A stretch of 51,505 bases of DNA from the NCBI GenBank assembly GCA_900766185.1, contig CAAFUL010000091.1:1-51505 (forward strand). The letters are read 5' to 3'. Origin of the DNA: an uncultured Johnsonella sp. (GTDB lineage: Bacteria > Bacillota > Clostridia > Lachnospirales > Lachnospiraceae). The notes beneath the pieces were generated by a model. The model was given only the letters and a program-made list of their open reading frames with translations, was not told the DNA's origin and did not search any database. Of this stretch, positions 1 to 8,405 are shown in pieces (the first letter of the stretch is position 1; each line of letters begins with the position of its first letter). The position numbers and the translations under genes were made by a program.

Positions 1-69
1 CACAGACGAGGACTTGTTTGAGCGTCAGTCCAACGTTTTTTGGTGGACAAGCGAGTTCCGCAGTCTGTG
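1..69. repeat. Imperfect palindromic repeat at window edge
   Basis: The stretch opens with CACAGAC and closes with GTCTGTG. Inner complementary blocks (GTCCAAC against GGTGGAC, and CTTGT against ACAAG) make a long imperfect hairpin. It is similar in style to the large palindromes at 48363-48550 and 51350-51503. It could be a dispersed palindromic repeat or the tail of a coding gene (see 2-112). The left border is cut by the window edge. Confidence 0.4.
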
Positions 70-112
70 TGAATTTGTCGAAGCTTTGAGAAAGGGTTGC
101 GGGTATGATTGA
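2..112 (+). CDS. Possible C-terminal end of an ORF, open at the left edge
   Basis: A reading frame open from base 2 ends at TGA 110-112 and would encode about 36 residues (beginning TDEDLFERQ, ending GCGYD). I do not recognise it as any family. It overlaps the palindrome at 1-69, so the open frame may simply be repeat sequence without a stop codon. No start is visible in the window. Low confidence that it is a real protein end. Confidence 0.2.
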   Translation, partial: TDEDLFERQSNVFWWTSEFRSLCEFVEALRKGCGYD

Positions 113-216
113 ATTATACGGAGTTTTTTATAAACTAATAACCACAAACTATTATAATTGTTTATGCTGCTAACTCCCCGATAAATCATTAATTTATAGA
201 AAAGTAAAAATCCCCC

Positions 217-245
217 TTGAAAAAGTCCTAATTGTGTGATATCAT
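217..245 (+). promoter_or_regulatory. Putative sigma-A promoter of the riboswitch leader
   Basis: TTGAAA (217-222), a 17-base spacer and TATCAT (240-245) lie just upstream of the cobalamin aptamer at 258. That is the expected place for the promoter of the structured leader. Confidence 0.5.
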
Positions 246-257
246 TAGGACAAGATT

Positions 258-372
258 TTTACTTGGTTTCTTAGTGTGCGCTAAGAATTAAAAGGGAAGC
301 GAGTGTAATTCTCGCACGGTAACGCCACTGTGAAGTATATTTATATACAAGTCAGGTCTATTGCCAAGTAAA
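258..372 (+). ncRNA. Cobalamin riboswitch aptamer
   Basis: The closing stem P1 is seen directly: TTTACTTGG (258-266) pairs with CCAAGTAAA (364-372). Inside are the conserved blocks of the cobalamin family: AAAAGGGAAGCGAGTG, then CTCGCACGGTAACGCCACTGTGA in place of the usual CGCGGTCCCGCCACTGT, then AAGTCAGG followed by TTGCC. The core is short, with one AT-rich hairpin (GTATATTTATATAC) after the CCACTGT block, so it is a compact variant. The next coding sequence is an NADH oxidase with its own promoter, so the switch has no recognisable B12-related target in this window. Confidence 0.8.
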
Positions 373-375
373 TAA

Positions 376-465
376 TTCATATTCTACGAGCTATGGAAGA
401 TGAATAAATATTGTCAGCCTGTAAAGGGTCTCCTCTTGACGATAAAATATTTTAAGATGTAATCT
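376..465 (+). other. Structured linker between the aptamer and the second leader element
   Basis: Two potential stems are visible. ATTCATATTC (376-385) pairs imperfectly with GAAGATGAAT (397-406). AAATATTGTC (407-416) pairs imperfectly with GACGATAAAATATTT (438-452). No open frame of note was seen. This is probably the connecting part of the long untranslated leader rather than an independent gene. Confidence 0.35.
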
Positions 466-516
466 CACTAGAGTATGGGTTTAAATCTTCCCTATAAGAC
501 AGTTCTTGTTTTATAT

Positions 517-598
517 GGGTGATATGGAGTTTCGACTCCGCTGCCGGTGAGAGGACAAGCGCTTTTGCCGGCAGTTATCTCCTTAGGGAGCTTTTTTT
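517..598 (+). promoter_or_regulatory. Unassigned three-way-junction leader element overlapping an intrinsic terminator
   Basis: Three helices can be drawn. P1 is GGTGATA (518-524) with TATCTCC (576-582, one mismatch). P2 is GGAG (526-529) with CTCC (536-539), loop TTTCGA. P3 is CTGCCGG (541-547) with CCGGCAG (568-574), carrying an asymmetric bulge TGAGAGGA and a CAA/TTG tip. The 3' strand of P1 (CTCC, 579-582) can instead pair with GGAG (587-590) to form a short hairpin followed by seven T residues (592-598). The two folds exclude each other, which is how a transcription-attenuating riboswitch works. I could not match it to a known aptamer consensus (purine, TPP, THF and glycine were compared from memory). 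Confidence 0.5.
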
Positions 599-739
599 AT
601 TTACATATAAATATAATACATATCTGAATCAATTCATAATAAAAGCCTACTTAAACCGTATATGAGGATTTTATCTTAACTGTAACATTTAAACAAAAAT
701 CCAAGCTCAATTTCAATAATAATTACTATAATAATTATC

Positions 740-768
740 TTGAAAAAACTCTGATTTTACGCTATTAT
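740..768 (+). promoter_or_regulatory. Promoter of the NADH oxidase gene
   Basis: TTGAAA (740-745), a 17-base spacer and TATTAT (763-768) lie 50 bases before the start codon at 818. They sit downstream of the leader terminator at 598, so the oxidase can be transcribed independently of the riboswitch. Confidence 0.55.
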
Positions 769-817
769 GATAATATAATAACAAAGATTTTAAAATAAAA
801 CTAATAAAGGAGTATAT

Positions 818-2158
818 ATGAGTAAGATAATAGTAGTAGGCGCAAATCACGCAGGAACAGCCTGCATTAATACTATTTTAGATAATTATCCAAACCAGAA
901 CGAGGTGGTGGTGTATGACAAAAATAGCAATATATCCTTCCTCGGTTGCGGCATGGCTTTATGGATAGGAAAGCAAATAAGCAGCGGAGACGGACTTTTT
1001 TATTCAAATGCGGAAACTCTCAGTAAAAAAGGTGCTAAAGTATACATGGAACATGAAGTACTTAATGTAGACCATGCAAATAAGAAGGTAAGAGTGAAGA
1101 ACTTGAAAACCGGAGAAGAGTTTGAAGACAGGTTTGATAAAGTAGTACTTGCTACAGGTTCAAGACCTATAATACCTCAAGTTCCGGGAGTTGATCTTCA
1201 AAATGTTCAATTGGTTAAGCTTTACCAAAACGCTAAAGAAGTAATAGAAAAACTTGAAAATCCGGAGATTAAGAAGGTGGCTGTAGTAGGTGCCGGATAT
1301 ATAGGAGTAGAGCTTGCCGAAGCCTTTGAAAGATGCGGTAGAGAAGTTACTATAATAGATGTTGCACCTGTATGTCTTGGAAGCTACTATGATTTGGAAT
1401 TTGCCAACATGATGAAAGAAAACCTTGCAAAGCACGGCATAAAACAGTGCTATGGAGAAATGGTAAAAGAAATAGAAGGCGTTGACGGCAAGGTAAAGGC
1501 AATAATTACCGATAAGAACAAATATGAAGCCAATATGGTAATACTTTGCATAGGCTTTAGACCTAACACTGCTATGATAAAGGATGTGGAAACTTTCAAA
1601 AACGGAGCTATATTGGTAGACAGACATCAAGAAACCAGTGCAAGGAATGTATATGCTATCGGAGACTGTGCAACAGTTTATGACAATGCAACCTGTGAAA
1701 GACAGTATATAGCACTTGCAACCAATGCGGTAAGAAGCGGTGTGGTGGCAGCACATAATATGTGTGGAACCTCGCTTCAAAGCATAGGAGTTCAAGGCTC
1801 CAACGGTATAAGTATATATGAGCTTAAGATGGTATCTACAGGACTTAGCGAGGCAAGAGCCAAGGCTATGGGTATGGATGTAAAGACTACAGTTTTTGAG
1901 GACCTGCAAAAGCCTGAATTTATGGAAGACGAGAATAAAAAGGTAACTATAAAGATAGTATATGATGCTAAAACTCGTGTAATTGTTGGAGCACAGATAG
2001 CAAGCGAACATGACATATCTATGGCTATACATCTTTTCTCATTGGCTATACAGGAGAAAGTAACTATAGACAAACTTGCACTTACCGACATTTTCTTCCT
2101 GCCACATTTTAATAAACCGTATAATTACATAACCATGGCGGCATTAACAGCTAAATAA
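818..2158 (+). CDS. nox: Water-forming NADH oxidase (Nox2/NoxE-type flavoprotein)
   Basis: A 446-residue cytoplasmic FAD flavoprotein predicted to reduce O2 to water with NADH, which detoxifies oxygen and regenerates NAD+ in an anaerobe. The N-terminus has an FAD-binding motif (VVGANHAGTAC). The redox-active cysteine lies in NISFLGCGMALW (Cys44), where Nox2 enzymes carry SCG. A second dinucleotide motif for NADH (VVGAGYIGVELAE) is near residue 157, and the FAD-contact block YAIGDCATV is near 280. The C-terminal dimerisation domain is complete, ending FFLPHFNKPYNYIT. Length is normal for the family. The start follows AAAGGAG with good spacing. It is a single gene with its own promoter and terminator. 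CoA-disulfide reductase is the alternative within the same family; the fit to Nox2 is better. Confidence 0.9.
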   Translation: MSKIIVVGANHAGTACINTILDNYPNQNEVVVYDKNSNISFLGCGMALWIGKQISSGDGLFYSNAETLSKKGAKVYMEHEVLNVDHANKKVRVKNLKTGEEFEDRFDKVVLATGSRPIIPQVPGVDLQNVQLVKLYQNAKEVIEKLENPEIKKVAVVGAGYIGVELAEAFERCGREVTIIDVAPVCLGSYYDLEFANMMKENLAKHGIKQCYGEMVKEIEGVDGKVKAIITDKNKYEANMVILCIGFRPNTAMIKDVETFKNGAILVDRHQETSARNVYAIGDCATVYDNATCERQYIALATNAVRSGVVAAHNMCGTSLQSIGVQGSNGISIYELKMVSTGLSEARAKAMGMDVKTTVFEDLQKPEFMEDENKKVTIKIVYDAKTRVIVGAQIASEHDISMAIHLFSLAIQEKVTIDKLALTDIFFLPHFNKPYNYITMAALTAK

Positions 2159-2174
2159 ATACGAAAAAAATGAT

Positions 2175-2217
2175 AAATAGAGATAGGGTTTTATATAAAA
2201 CTTTATCTCTATTTTTT
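2175..2217 (+). terminator. Intrinsic terminator after nox
   Basis: AAATAGAGATA (2175-2185) pairs perfectly with TATCTCTATTT (2204-2214) and runs into a T tract. It lies 16 bases after the stop codon of the NADH oxidase gene. Confidence 0.85.
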
Positions 2218-2290
2218 ATTGTTTTTATCGTTATTTTTATGAATAAGGTTCTTATTAAGTAGATTCAGTATTTTATCAATATTATTTTCG

Positions 2291-2339
2291 TATCAGCTTT
2301 TTTATATATGTATAAGCTATAAGAATAAAAAAGCTGATA
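2291..2339. repeat. Perfect 15-bp inverted repeat in the nox-bmp intergenic region
   Basis: TATCAGCTTTTTTAT (2291-2305) is the exact reverse complement of ATAAAAAAGCTGATA (2325-2339), separated by 19 bases. The A/T runs within both arms could make it a bidirectional terminator, or an operator-like site ahead of the nucleoside operon. The rest of the 2218-2601 gap shows no convincing gene apart from the tiny ORF at 2497-2583. Confidence 0.6.
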
Positions 2340-2496
2340 AAGATATTCTGGCGAAGGAAGCTTAAAACAGATAAAAGCAGTTGAATTTTAGATATTTATA
2401 ATCTATAATCAAAAGAAGAAAAACGATAGATTAAGAAACATAAAAAAACAAAAAACAGGAAATTAAGGATGTAGGAAGAATATAAGATAAAAAGCT

Positions 2497-2583
2497 ATGC
2501 CGATGATATGCATTGAGAAGATTAATTCTGCCTGCGGATTATGCTCATTTGCAAAGGAATCGTGTATAGTTTTTTCATATTAA
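2497..2583 (+). CDS. Tiny cysteine-containing ORF upstream of the BMP operon (doubtful)
   Basis: ATG at 2497 opens 28 codons ending at TAA 2581-2583, 18 bases before the lipoprotein start. The peptide has four cysteines with a CGLC pair (INSACGLCSFAKESC). No ribosome binding site precedes it. It could be the remnant of a zinc- or metal-binding protein, or chance. I do not recognise it. Confidence 0.15.
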   Translation: MPMICIEKINSACGLCSFAKESCIVFSY

Positions 2584-2601
2584 AAAATGAAAGGGAAAGA
2601 T

Positions 2602-3711
2602 ATGAAAAACTTGATTAAGCTTGTTTTAAGCATTGTGTTATGTTCGGTATTTATTACAGCCTGTGCAAGTTCAGCTAAGAATGGGAGTGATAGCGACAAA
2701 GCTTCCGAGGCGGTAAGCGTGGCAGGTAAAGAAGACCAAAAGGCACAGTCCGATGTTGCTGGAAAAACAGACAAAACAGAAGTAAATAAAAAGGCTTGTT
2801 TTATTACCAACATGACCTTAGGAAATGATTTTACAGACCTGATTTGGGCAGGAATACAAAAGCTTGAGTCAGAGGGCTGGACTGTAAAGTGTATAGAAAT
2901 GACAGAGTCCGGAGAGTTTGCGGATCAAATCAGAGCAATGGCAGCCGAGGGTTATGATGTAATGTTTACCTTTGCGGATGATGTGAGCAATGTAGCTGTA
3001 GAGCTTGCACCGGAACTTGCAAAAAGCTATCCGAACCTGCATATATTCCTGCTTGATACCTATATGGAGCAGGATCAGCCAAACTGCACAAGCATTGCGG
3101 TAGATACTTTCGAATCATCATTTATTGCAGGTTATGTGGCAGCGGCTAATACAACTGTAAAAAAGGTAGGCTGGATAGGTCATACCGATATGTTTAAGAT
3201 AACCCGCTTTAGGGACGGGTATATAGCAGGTATTCAATATTATAATAAGAAGCATAATGATACCATAGAGTGTGTATCTGCATTTACGGGAGACTGGAAT
3301 GACCCTGTAAAAGGCTATGAGACAGCTATTTCCATGATAGACACATATGGAGTTGATGTTATTTATCAGTGTAATTATAACGGAGGTCCGGGTGTTATAC
3401 AGGCTTGTGCAGAGAAGGGGATAAAGTGCATAGGGGTTGATGATTACCAAGGAGATATCGATCCTTGCGTATTCTGGTCAGCAATTAAATCAATGGATGT
3501 TGCAACCTATACACTGGCAACTACTTATCAGAAAGGAACCAAGTACGGGGCATTTCAGAGTTTTGATATAAGCAGTGGAGCAAAGGTATATGATGAAAGA
3601 GATGAAAAGAACATCTCAGCACAAACTCTTGAAGAGGTAAAAGGTATAATAGCCGATATCACTGCCGGTAATATTGATATTTACGAGGGATTTGATAAAT
3701 ATAGACCGTAG
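2602..3711 (+). CDS. BMP-family nucleoside-binding lipoprotein of an ABC importer
   Basis: A solute-binding lipoprotein of the BmpA/PnrA/Med family, which delivers purine and other nucleosides to a YufOPQ-like ABC transporter. The signal peptide MKNLIKLVLSIVLCSVFITACA carries a lipobox (ITAC), and a Lys/Asp/Ser-rich linker follows. The BMP fold is recognisable from FITNMTLGNDFTDLIWAG, YDVMFTFADD, AGYVAAANTTVKKVGWIG and VDVIYQCNYNGG. The start at 2602 is preferred over ATG 2587, because AAAGGGAAAG precedes 2602 and the signal peptide begins there; 369 residues result. It is first in an operon with an ATPase and two permeases. The actual ligand cannot be read from sequence; the downstream enzymes suggest modified or ordinary nucleosides. 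Confidence 0.88.
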   Translation: MKNLIKLVLSIVLCSVFITACASSAKNGSDSDKASEAVSVAGKEDQKAQSDVAGKTDKTEVNKKACFITNMTLGNDFTDLIWAGIQKLESEGWTVKCIEMTESGEFADQIRAMAAEGYDVMFTFADDVSNVAVELAPELAKSYPNLHIFLLDTYMEQDQPNCTSIAVDTFESSFIAGYVAAANTTVKKVGWIGHTDMFKITRFRDGYIAGIQYYNKKHNDTIECVSAFTGDWNDPVKGYETAISMIDTYGVDVIYQCNYNGGPGVIQACAEKGIKCIGVDDYQGDIDPCVFWSAIKSMDVATYTLATTYQKGTKYGAFQSFDISSGAKVYDERDEKNISAQTLEEVKGIIADITAGNIDIYEGFDKYRP

Positions 3712-3850
3712 AAGTGCAGCAGTATTTTATATCTGATTTTAGGCTTTTAATAACATGGCAGGCATTTTAAGGAATATTTTTAAATATGATGAGGTGGAAG
3801 AGAGGAGAGACGGGGGTCTCTTCTTTCTCTGCTTAGGAGGTTTAAACTTG

Positions 3851-5386
3851 ATGCAGTATGAACTTTCTTTACTGGGAATTAATAAAAGCTACGGCTCTTT
3901 AAAGGCGAATGACAATATAGATTTATTTGTGCAAAAAGGCTCCATTCATACAATCATAGGAGAAAACGGAGCCGGCAAGAGTACGCTGATGAGTATACTC
4001 TCAGGCGTGGTCAAGGCGGACAGCGGAGAAATAAGAAAAAGGGGTGAGCTTATTCATATAAACAGTCCCAATGATGCGGCAGGATTCGGAATAGGTATGG
4101 TGTATCAGGAGTTTATGCACTTTGCCGACTTGACTGCACTGGATAACATTATTATGGGAAATGAACCGCTAAAGTTTGGCTGTATAGACAAAAAGTACGC
4201 AAAGAAAAAAGTGGTGGAAATTTGCGAAAAATACAGTTTTAAGGTTTCACCCGATATGTATGTGAAAAAAATGTCGGTTTCAATGTTGCAGCAGTTGGAA
4301 ATAGTAAAAATACTTTATAGAAATGCGGATATATTGATTTTGGACGAGCCTACTTCCGTACTTACACCTCAGGAGATAGAGGGGCTTTTTATGGCCTTGC
4401 GAAGCCTTAAGGATAAGGGAAAGACAATTATCATTATCACTCATAAACTAAAAGAGGTCTTGGAGATAGCTGATGAGATAACTGTATTAAAAGGCGGAAA
4501 AGTCAGCGGAAGATTAAGGGTTGAGGAGGCTGATGAAAAGAAACTTGCAAAGCTGATGGTAGGGCGTGAAGTCTTGCTTAACGCACAAAAATGCCCTCAT
4601 GAAGCAGGTGAAGAAATACTGAAAATAGAAGGGCTGAGTGTAAAAGATGATAAAGGAATAGAAAGGGTAAAGAATGCCTCGCTTACTGTCAGCTCAGGTG
4701 AGATAGTAGGAATCTGCGGAATAGCCGGTTCAGGAGAGAGTGAGCTGGTGGCTGCACTTATCGGTATGGGAGGAGAGATAAGTAAGGGAAGTATATTCTT
4801 ATGTAATAAGAATATTACTAAAGCAAAGATATCCCTTCGCCGCAGTATAGGTATGGGATATGTTCCGCAGGACAGAAACCGCATAGGAGCGAACAGGGAA
4901 GGAAGTATATGGGAGACCGCATTTATGGGACATCATATTGTGAGTAAAGCCAATAAGAAAATTCTTATGAATCACCCGCAAATACTTGATTTTACAAAAA
5001 AAATAATAGAAGAGTTTAAGGTTAAAGCAGGAGGCGTACAAGAAAAAGTTTCTTCTTTGTCAGGGGGGAATCTTCAAAAGCTTGTTGTAGGGCGAGAGTT
5101 TTTGGATAAATATAAGCTGATCGTAATGGAAGATCCTACACGAGGTGTAGATGTAGGGGCTATAGAGTTTATATGGAAGGAAATACTCGAATATGCTTTG
5201 GGAGGCATAGCTGTTTTGCTTATCAGCCATGAGCTTAGCGAGGTTATGCAGCTTTCGGATAGGATTTTTGTGATGCATCAGGGAGAATTGATTGAGCTTG
5301 AAGACGGTTTAAAAATGAGCGAAAAGGAGATCGGACTTTATATGTTGAGGGGAAAAAGCGATGGAAAATCAAGCAAAGACAGGTAA
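3851..5386 (+). CDS. Nucleoside ABC importer ATP-binding protein with two NBDs (YufO-like)
   Basis: A 511-residue duplicated ABC ATPase that powers import through the two following permeases at the membrane. NBD1 has Walker A GENGAGKST, Walker B ILILDEPTS and the H-loop THKLKE. NBD2 has the degenerate Walker A GIAGSGESEL typical of second domains in ribose/nucleoside importers, the signature LSGGNLQKLVVGRE and MEDPTRGVDVG. The frame is open back to an ATG at 3755, but an ideal AGGAGG (3835-3840) sits before TTG 3848/ATG 3851 and homology begins there (YELSLLGINKSYG), so 3851 was chosen. Its end overlaps the next gene by 26 bases, implying coupled translation. Confidence 0.9.
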   Translation: MQYELSLLGINKSYGSLKANDNIDLFVQKGSIHTIIGENGAGKSTLMSILSGVVKADSGEIRKRGELIHINSPNDAAGFGIGMVYQEFMHFADLTALDNIIMGNEPLKFGCIDKKYAKKKVVEICEKYSFKVSPDMYVKKMSVSMLQQLEIVKILYRNADILILDEPTSVLTPQEIEGLFMALRSLKDKGKTIIIITHKLKEVLEIADEITVLKGGKVSGRLRVEEADEKKLAKLMVGREVLLNAQKCPHEAGEEILKIEGLSVKDDKGIERVKNASLTVSSGEIVGICGIAGSGESELVAALIGMGGEISKGSIFLCNKNITKAKISLRRSIGMGYVPQDRNRIGANREGSIWETAFMGHHIVSKANKKILMNHPQILDFTKKIIEEFKVKAGGVQEKVSSLSGGNLQKLVVGREFLDKYKLIVMEDPTRGVDVGAIEFIWKEILEYALGGIAVLLISHELSEVMQLSDRIFVMHQGELIELEDGLKMSEKEIGLYMLRGKSDGKSSKDR

Positions 5387-6485
5387 AAAAATATTGGATA
5401 TTCTTGAAAGACACTCCCTTATTTTCAGATATGGATTTGCTGTTATAATGTCCCTTTTGGTAGGCTGTCTTTTATTCATACAGCAAAAAGAAAATCCTTT
5501 TTATGCCATAAGCGTCATTTTCCAAGGGGGATTGGCAAATAAAATAAACATAGGTACCTCGATAAGGTGGGCAACACCCTGTATGTTTGCCGGAGCGGCG
5601 GTGATTATAGCATTTAGATCGGGAGTCAGAAACATGGGGATAGAGGGGCAGATCTATATGGGAGCGCTTGCTGCCGGACTGGTCGGTGCGAACCTTTTTC
5701 TTCCAAGACTACCTCATATTATACTTTGCCTACTTGCCGCAGGAATTGCCGGAACTTTTTATGCCTTGCTTCCGGCATTGCTGAGGCTTTATTTTAATGT
5801 TGACGAGCTGGTAGTTACTATTATGATGAACTTTATAGCAAGGTATTTGACATATTATTATGTATATTGGATCTTGATGAAGGGAACTTTAAGTGCAAGC
5901 GGCTCTGCTGCTGTTAAAACCGAAAATATCCAAAAAAGTGCACAACTTTCTACCCTAGTACAGGGAAGTACTGCAAGTACGGCATTTATTTATGCACTTC
6001 TTTTGCTGATTTTACTGTATATGATATATAAATATACGATTATAGGTTATGAGGCGGTTCAGCTTGGTCAGAATATGGAGTTTTCACGAGCGGGCGGAGT
6101 GGATGTTATAAAGCGATTTTTACAAATATTTTTGCTATCCGGTTTTGTTGCCGGACTCTGCGGCGGCATGGAGGTCTGCGGCTCATATCACTATTTTTTA
6201 GCAAACTTTTCCAACAATATAGGTTGGGAGGCTATTATGGTGGCAAATGCCGCAAGCTATAATCCGATAACTTTGGGTATTATTTCTTGTATCTGGGGAG
6301 TGATGAAAACAGGTTCTTTGCATCTTGAGCGTATGACTTCATTGTCCAGATATACAGTAAATATCATACAAATGCTGTTCATCATCTTTGTTGCAGTCGA
6401 TTATATAAGGCTCTATAAATCATTTTTACAAAAGAGGAAAATACAGCAAGAAAGCGAAGAAAAAAGGAGGAAGGGACTTGTATGA
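5361..6485 (+). CDS. Nucleoside ABC transporter permease (YufP-like)
   Basis: A 374-residue polytopic membrane protein of the BPD_transp_2 family with about nine to ten hydrophobic segments, starting near residue 24 (FAVIMSLLVGCLLF). Family blocks are visible: ATPCMFAGAAVIIAFRSG, NMGIEGQIYMGALAAG, NVDELVVTIMMNFIA and LLSGFVAGLCGGMEVCG. It forms the transmembrane channel with the next permease. The start codon lies inside the end of the ATPase gene and the stop overlaps the next start by four bases (ATGA type), so the genes are tightly co-translated. Confidence 0.9.
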   Translation: MENQAKTGKKILDILERHSLIFRYGFAVIMSLLVGCLLFIQQKENPFYAISVIFQGGLANKINIGTSIRWATPCMFAGAAVIIAFRSGVRNMGIEGQIYMGALAAGLVGANLFLPRLPHIILCLLAAGIAGTFYALLPALLRLYFNVDELVVTIMMNFIARYLTYYYVYWILMKGTLSASGSAAVKTENIQKSAQLSTLVQGSTASTAFIYALLLLILLYMIYKYTIIGYEAVQLGQNMEFSRAGGVDVIKRFLQIFLLSGFVAGLCGGMEVCGSYHYFLANFSNNIGWEAIMVANAASYNPITLGIISCIWGVMKTGSLHLERMTSLSRYTVNIIQMLFIIFVAVDYIRLYKSFLQKRKIQQESEEKRRKGLV

Positions 6486-7399
6486 ATGTTATAGGAATGA
6501 TTTTTGGTAAAATAACATTGGCTTCGGCTATACGCACCGCCTGTCCTCTTATTATTGCTGCAAGCGGAGGTTGTTTTTGCCATAGTGCAGGAGTGTTTAA
6601 TTTTGCCTATGAATGTTTTATGCTTTCCGGAGCTTTTTTTGCAGCATATGGTGCGCATATTTCCGGAAGTTTTATTACGGGAGCTATGTGTTCCTGTGCC
6701 TCAGGCTTAATACTTGCATTGATTTTCGGGATTTTTGTATTTAAGCTTAAGGCTAACCCTATGATAGTCAGTGTTGCTTTGAACATGGGAGCATGGGCGC
6801 TTACGACGCTGTTATTATTTTCAGTATTCGGACAAAGGGGAACGGTGGTAAGCAAGACCATAGTAAACTATCCAAAGCTACATTTTGCCTTTCTGGATAG
6901 ATTTCCTGCCATAAGTTATATTTTGAACGACAATATATGGATGGTATATTTTGCTTACATTATGGCAGCGGCAGCTTTTTTTATTATGTATAAAACGAAG
7001 TTCGGGCTGCATTGTAGGGGGACCGGAATTAATCCCCAAGCTGCTAAAACTACCGGAATCAATATAGACAGGCTGCGCTGGAAGGCGCTTCTTATTATGG
7101 GATTTTTTGCAGGATTGGCAGGCTCTTATATGCCTATGTCCGGACTTAATACCTTCTCAGAGAATATGACATCAGGAGTAGGATTCTTGGTTTTTGCCGC
7201 TATACTGGTAGGAAAAGGCAATCCGCTTACTACTGCAATGATTTGTTTTCTTTTTGCCTATACGGATGCACTGTCTACGGTGCTTACTGCACTTGAGTTT
7301 CCGATTCAGCTGGTTGCCGCAATTCCTTATGCAGCTGTGATTTTAACTCTTTTTGTAGTGGGGCTTCGCTCATTTAAGGCAAAAGCAAGGGTGGTATAG
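6482..7399 (+). CDS. Nucleoside ABC transporter permease (YufQ-like)
   Basis: A 305-residue second permease of the importer with eight to nine hydrophobic segments. Family marks are ITLASAIRTACPLIIAASGG, HSAGVFNFAYECFMLSGAFFAAYGA and ALLIMGFFAGLAGSYMP. Length matches the YufQ group. The start overlaps the previous stop. About 210 bases follow before the first catabolic gene. That gap holds a small inverted repeat (AAAAGAC 7491-7497, GTCTTTT 7518-7524) but no T-tract terminator, so read-through into the enzymes is plausible. Confidence 0.88.
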   Translation: MNVIGMIFGKITLASAIRTACPLIIAASGGCFCHSAGVFNFAYECFMLSGAFFAAYGAHISGSFITGAMCSCASGLILALIFGIFVFKLKANPMIVSVALNMGAWALTTLLLFSVFGQRGTVVSKTIVNYPKLHFAFLDRFPAISYILNDNIWMVYFAYIMAAAAFFIMYKTKFGLHCRGTGINPQAAKTTGINIDRLRWKALLIMGFFAGLAGSYMPMSGLNTFSENMTSGVGFLVFAAILVGKGNPLTTAMICFLFAYTDALSTVLTALEFPIQLVAAIPYAAVILTLFVVGLRSFKAKARVV

Positions 7400-7611
7400 A
7401 CAGTGGCAAATCCAATTTTAAAAGAATACTGTAATTTTATAAAGCTTTAAGTCTACTTTATAGTCATTTACTCTAAGATAAGCTGATTTTAAAAGACCGG
7501 CGGCTATCCAATCTTAAGTCTTTTGTATAATGTCATAAAGCGGGATAAAAACAGTTTTATATTGATATGGGCTTCAAAAAAATATTTTGTCAAGGAGGAA
7601 AAAGCTTGGTG

Positions 7612-8391
7612 ATGAAGAAAAATGAGTATTTGATAGAAACCGCCTTACTCACACATGGTCTTTATTCAGTGTCTGACGAGGAACTCGTAAAGCTGTGGGA
7701 GCCGGAGGAAAAAAGTATAGTTTGGCTTGAAAAGGGCAAAATAAAAATAGGAGGAATAGAAGAATACCTGCCTCTTCGTAAGAGGGCTACAGAGGTTGCC
7801 CGCATAAGCTGTGATAAGCTTGATGAGGCAATAAGCGAAAAAAGAGATGCCGCCCTTACCGCATCAGCGACCATGTTGGTGGCAGAAAGAGAAGGGATAG
7901 GGCTTGCGGTCACCGGTGGAATGGGAGGAGTAAGCGATATAGAGGGAGAAAAACTTTGCCCCGATCTTTTTGCAGTTCGTGATATAAAAGTAGTCCTTAT
8001 AGCAACTGTACCAAAGGATGTTGTTGATGCAAAAGAAACTCTTGAGTGGTTTAAGAAAGAGAAGGTAGCGGTATATGGGCGTTATAAGCCATATATCAAT
8101 GGATTTATGGTTATAGGACAAGAGTACGGTATTGATGGAGTGTGGACAGGAGAATATCCCGAACCGCCCATGCTCTTGCTAAATCCCATCAGTGAAGAAG
8201 AACGAATAAAGGACAGTGATATTATAAAAAAGGCAAAGGCTTTTGCAAAAGAGGAGCAAAGTAGAGGCGAGGCTTATCATCCGGCAGCCAATAAATATCT
8301 TGACATAGCTACAGGGGGGAGGTCTTCGATCTTACAACTGAAACAGTTAATAAGGAATGTTCAGTGGGCAAGAGAACTTTCCAAATCATAG
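7612..8391 (+). CDS. Pseudouridine-5'-phosphate glycosidase family protein, divergent and short
   Basis: A PsuG/IndA-type enzyme. The family splits pseudouridine 5'-phosphate reversibly into uracil and ribose 5-phosphate in the cytoplasm. Alignment by eye to E. coli PsuG shows IETALLTHG for ESTIISHG, TASATMLVAEREGIGLAVTG for the STM...ATGG core, the lysine of VPKDVVDAKETLEW where PsuG has its Schiff-base Lys (AKSILD), LLLNPI for VANPI, and ATGGRS with a late Asn near RNVQWA. Here it is about 259 residues against roughly 310, with a shortened N-terminus. The start is uncertain: AAGGAGGA (7592-7599) precedes TTG 7606, GTG 7609 and ATG 7612. It sits between a nucleoside importer and a PfkB kinase, as in psuKG operons. 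The exact substrate is not certain. Confidence 0.78.
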   Translation: MKKNEYLIETALLTHGLYSVSDEELVKLWEPEEKSIVWLEKGKIKIGGIEEYLPLRKRATEVARISCDKLDEAISEKRDAALTASATMLVAEREGIGLAVTGGMGGVSDIEGEKLCPDLFAVRDIKVVLIATVPKDVVDAKETLEWFKKEKVAVYGRYKPYINGFMVIGQEYGIDGVWTGEYPEPPMLLLNPISEEERIKDSDIIKKAKAFAKEEQSRGEAYHPAANKYLDIATGGRSSILQLKQLIRNVQWARELSKS

Positions 8392-8405
8392 AAAAGAGGT
8401 GCAAA

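Noticed and set aside
517..582. Purine riboswitch (GATATGG and GTTTC look like its conserved bases)
   Set aside because: The loop-loop and junction arrangement does not fit: GATATGG would have to sit in L2, but here it leads into a GGAG/CTCC hairpin, and the CC-TAAA loop and closing junction bases are missing.
1160..2032. 290-residue open frame on the minus strand
   Set aside because: It lies wholly inside the NADH oxidase gene, has no ribosome site, and its translation is a Tyr/Cys/Ile-rich shadow.
7400..7611. Separate promoter and terminator splitting the importer from the catabolic genes
   Set aside because: There is a weak inverted repeat (AAAAGAC/GTCTTTT) but no T-tract hairpin, and no convincing -35/-10 pair was found. 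Left as a probable read-through gap.
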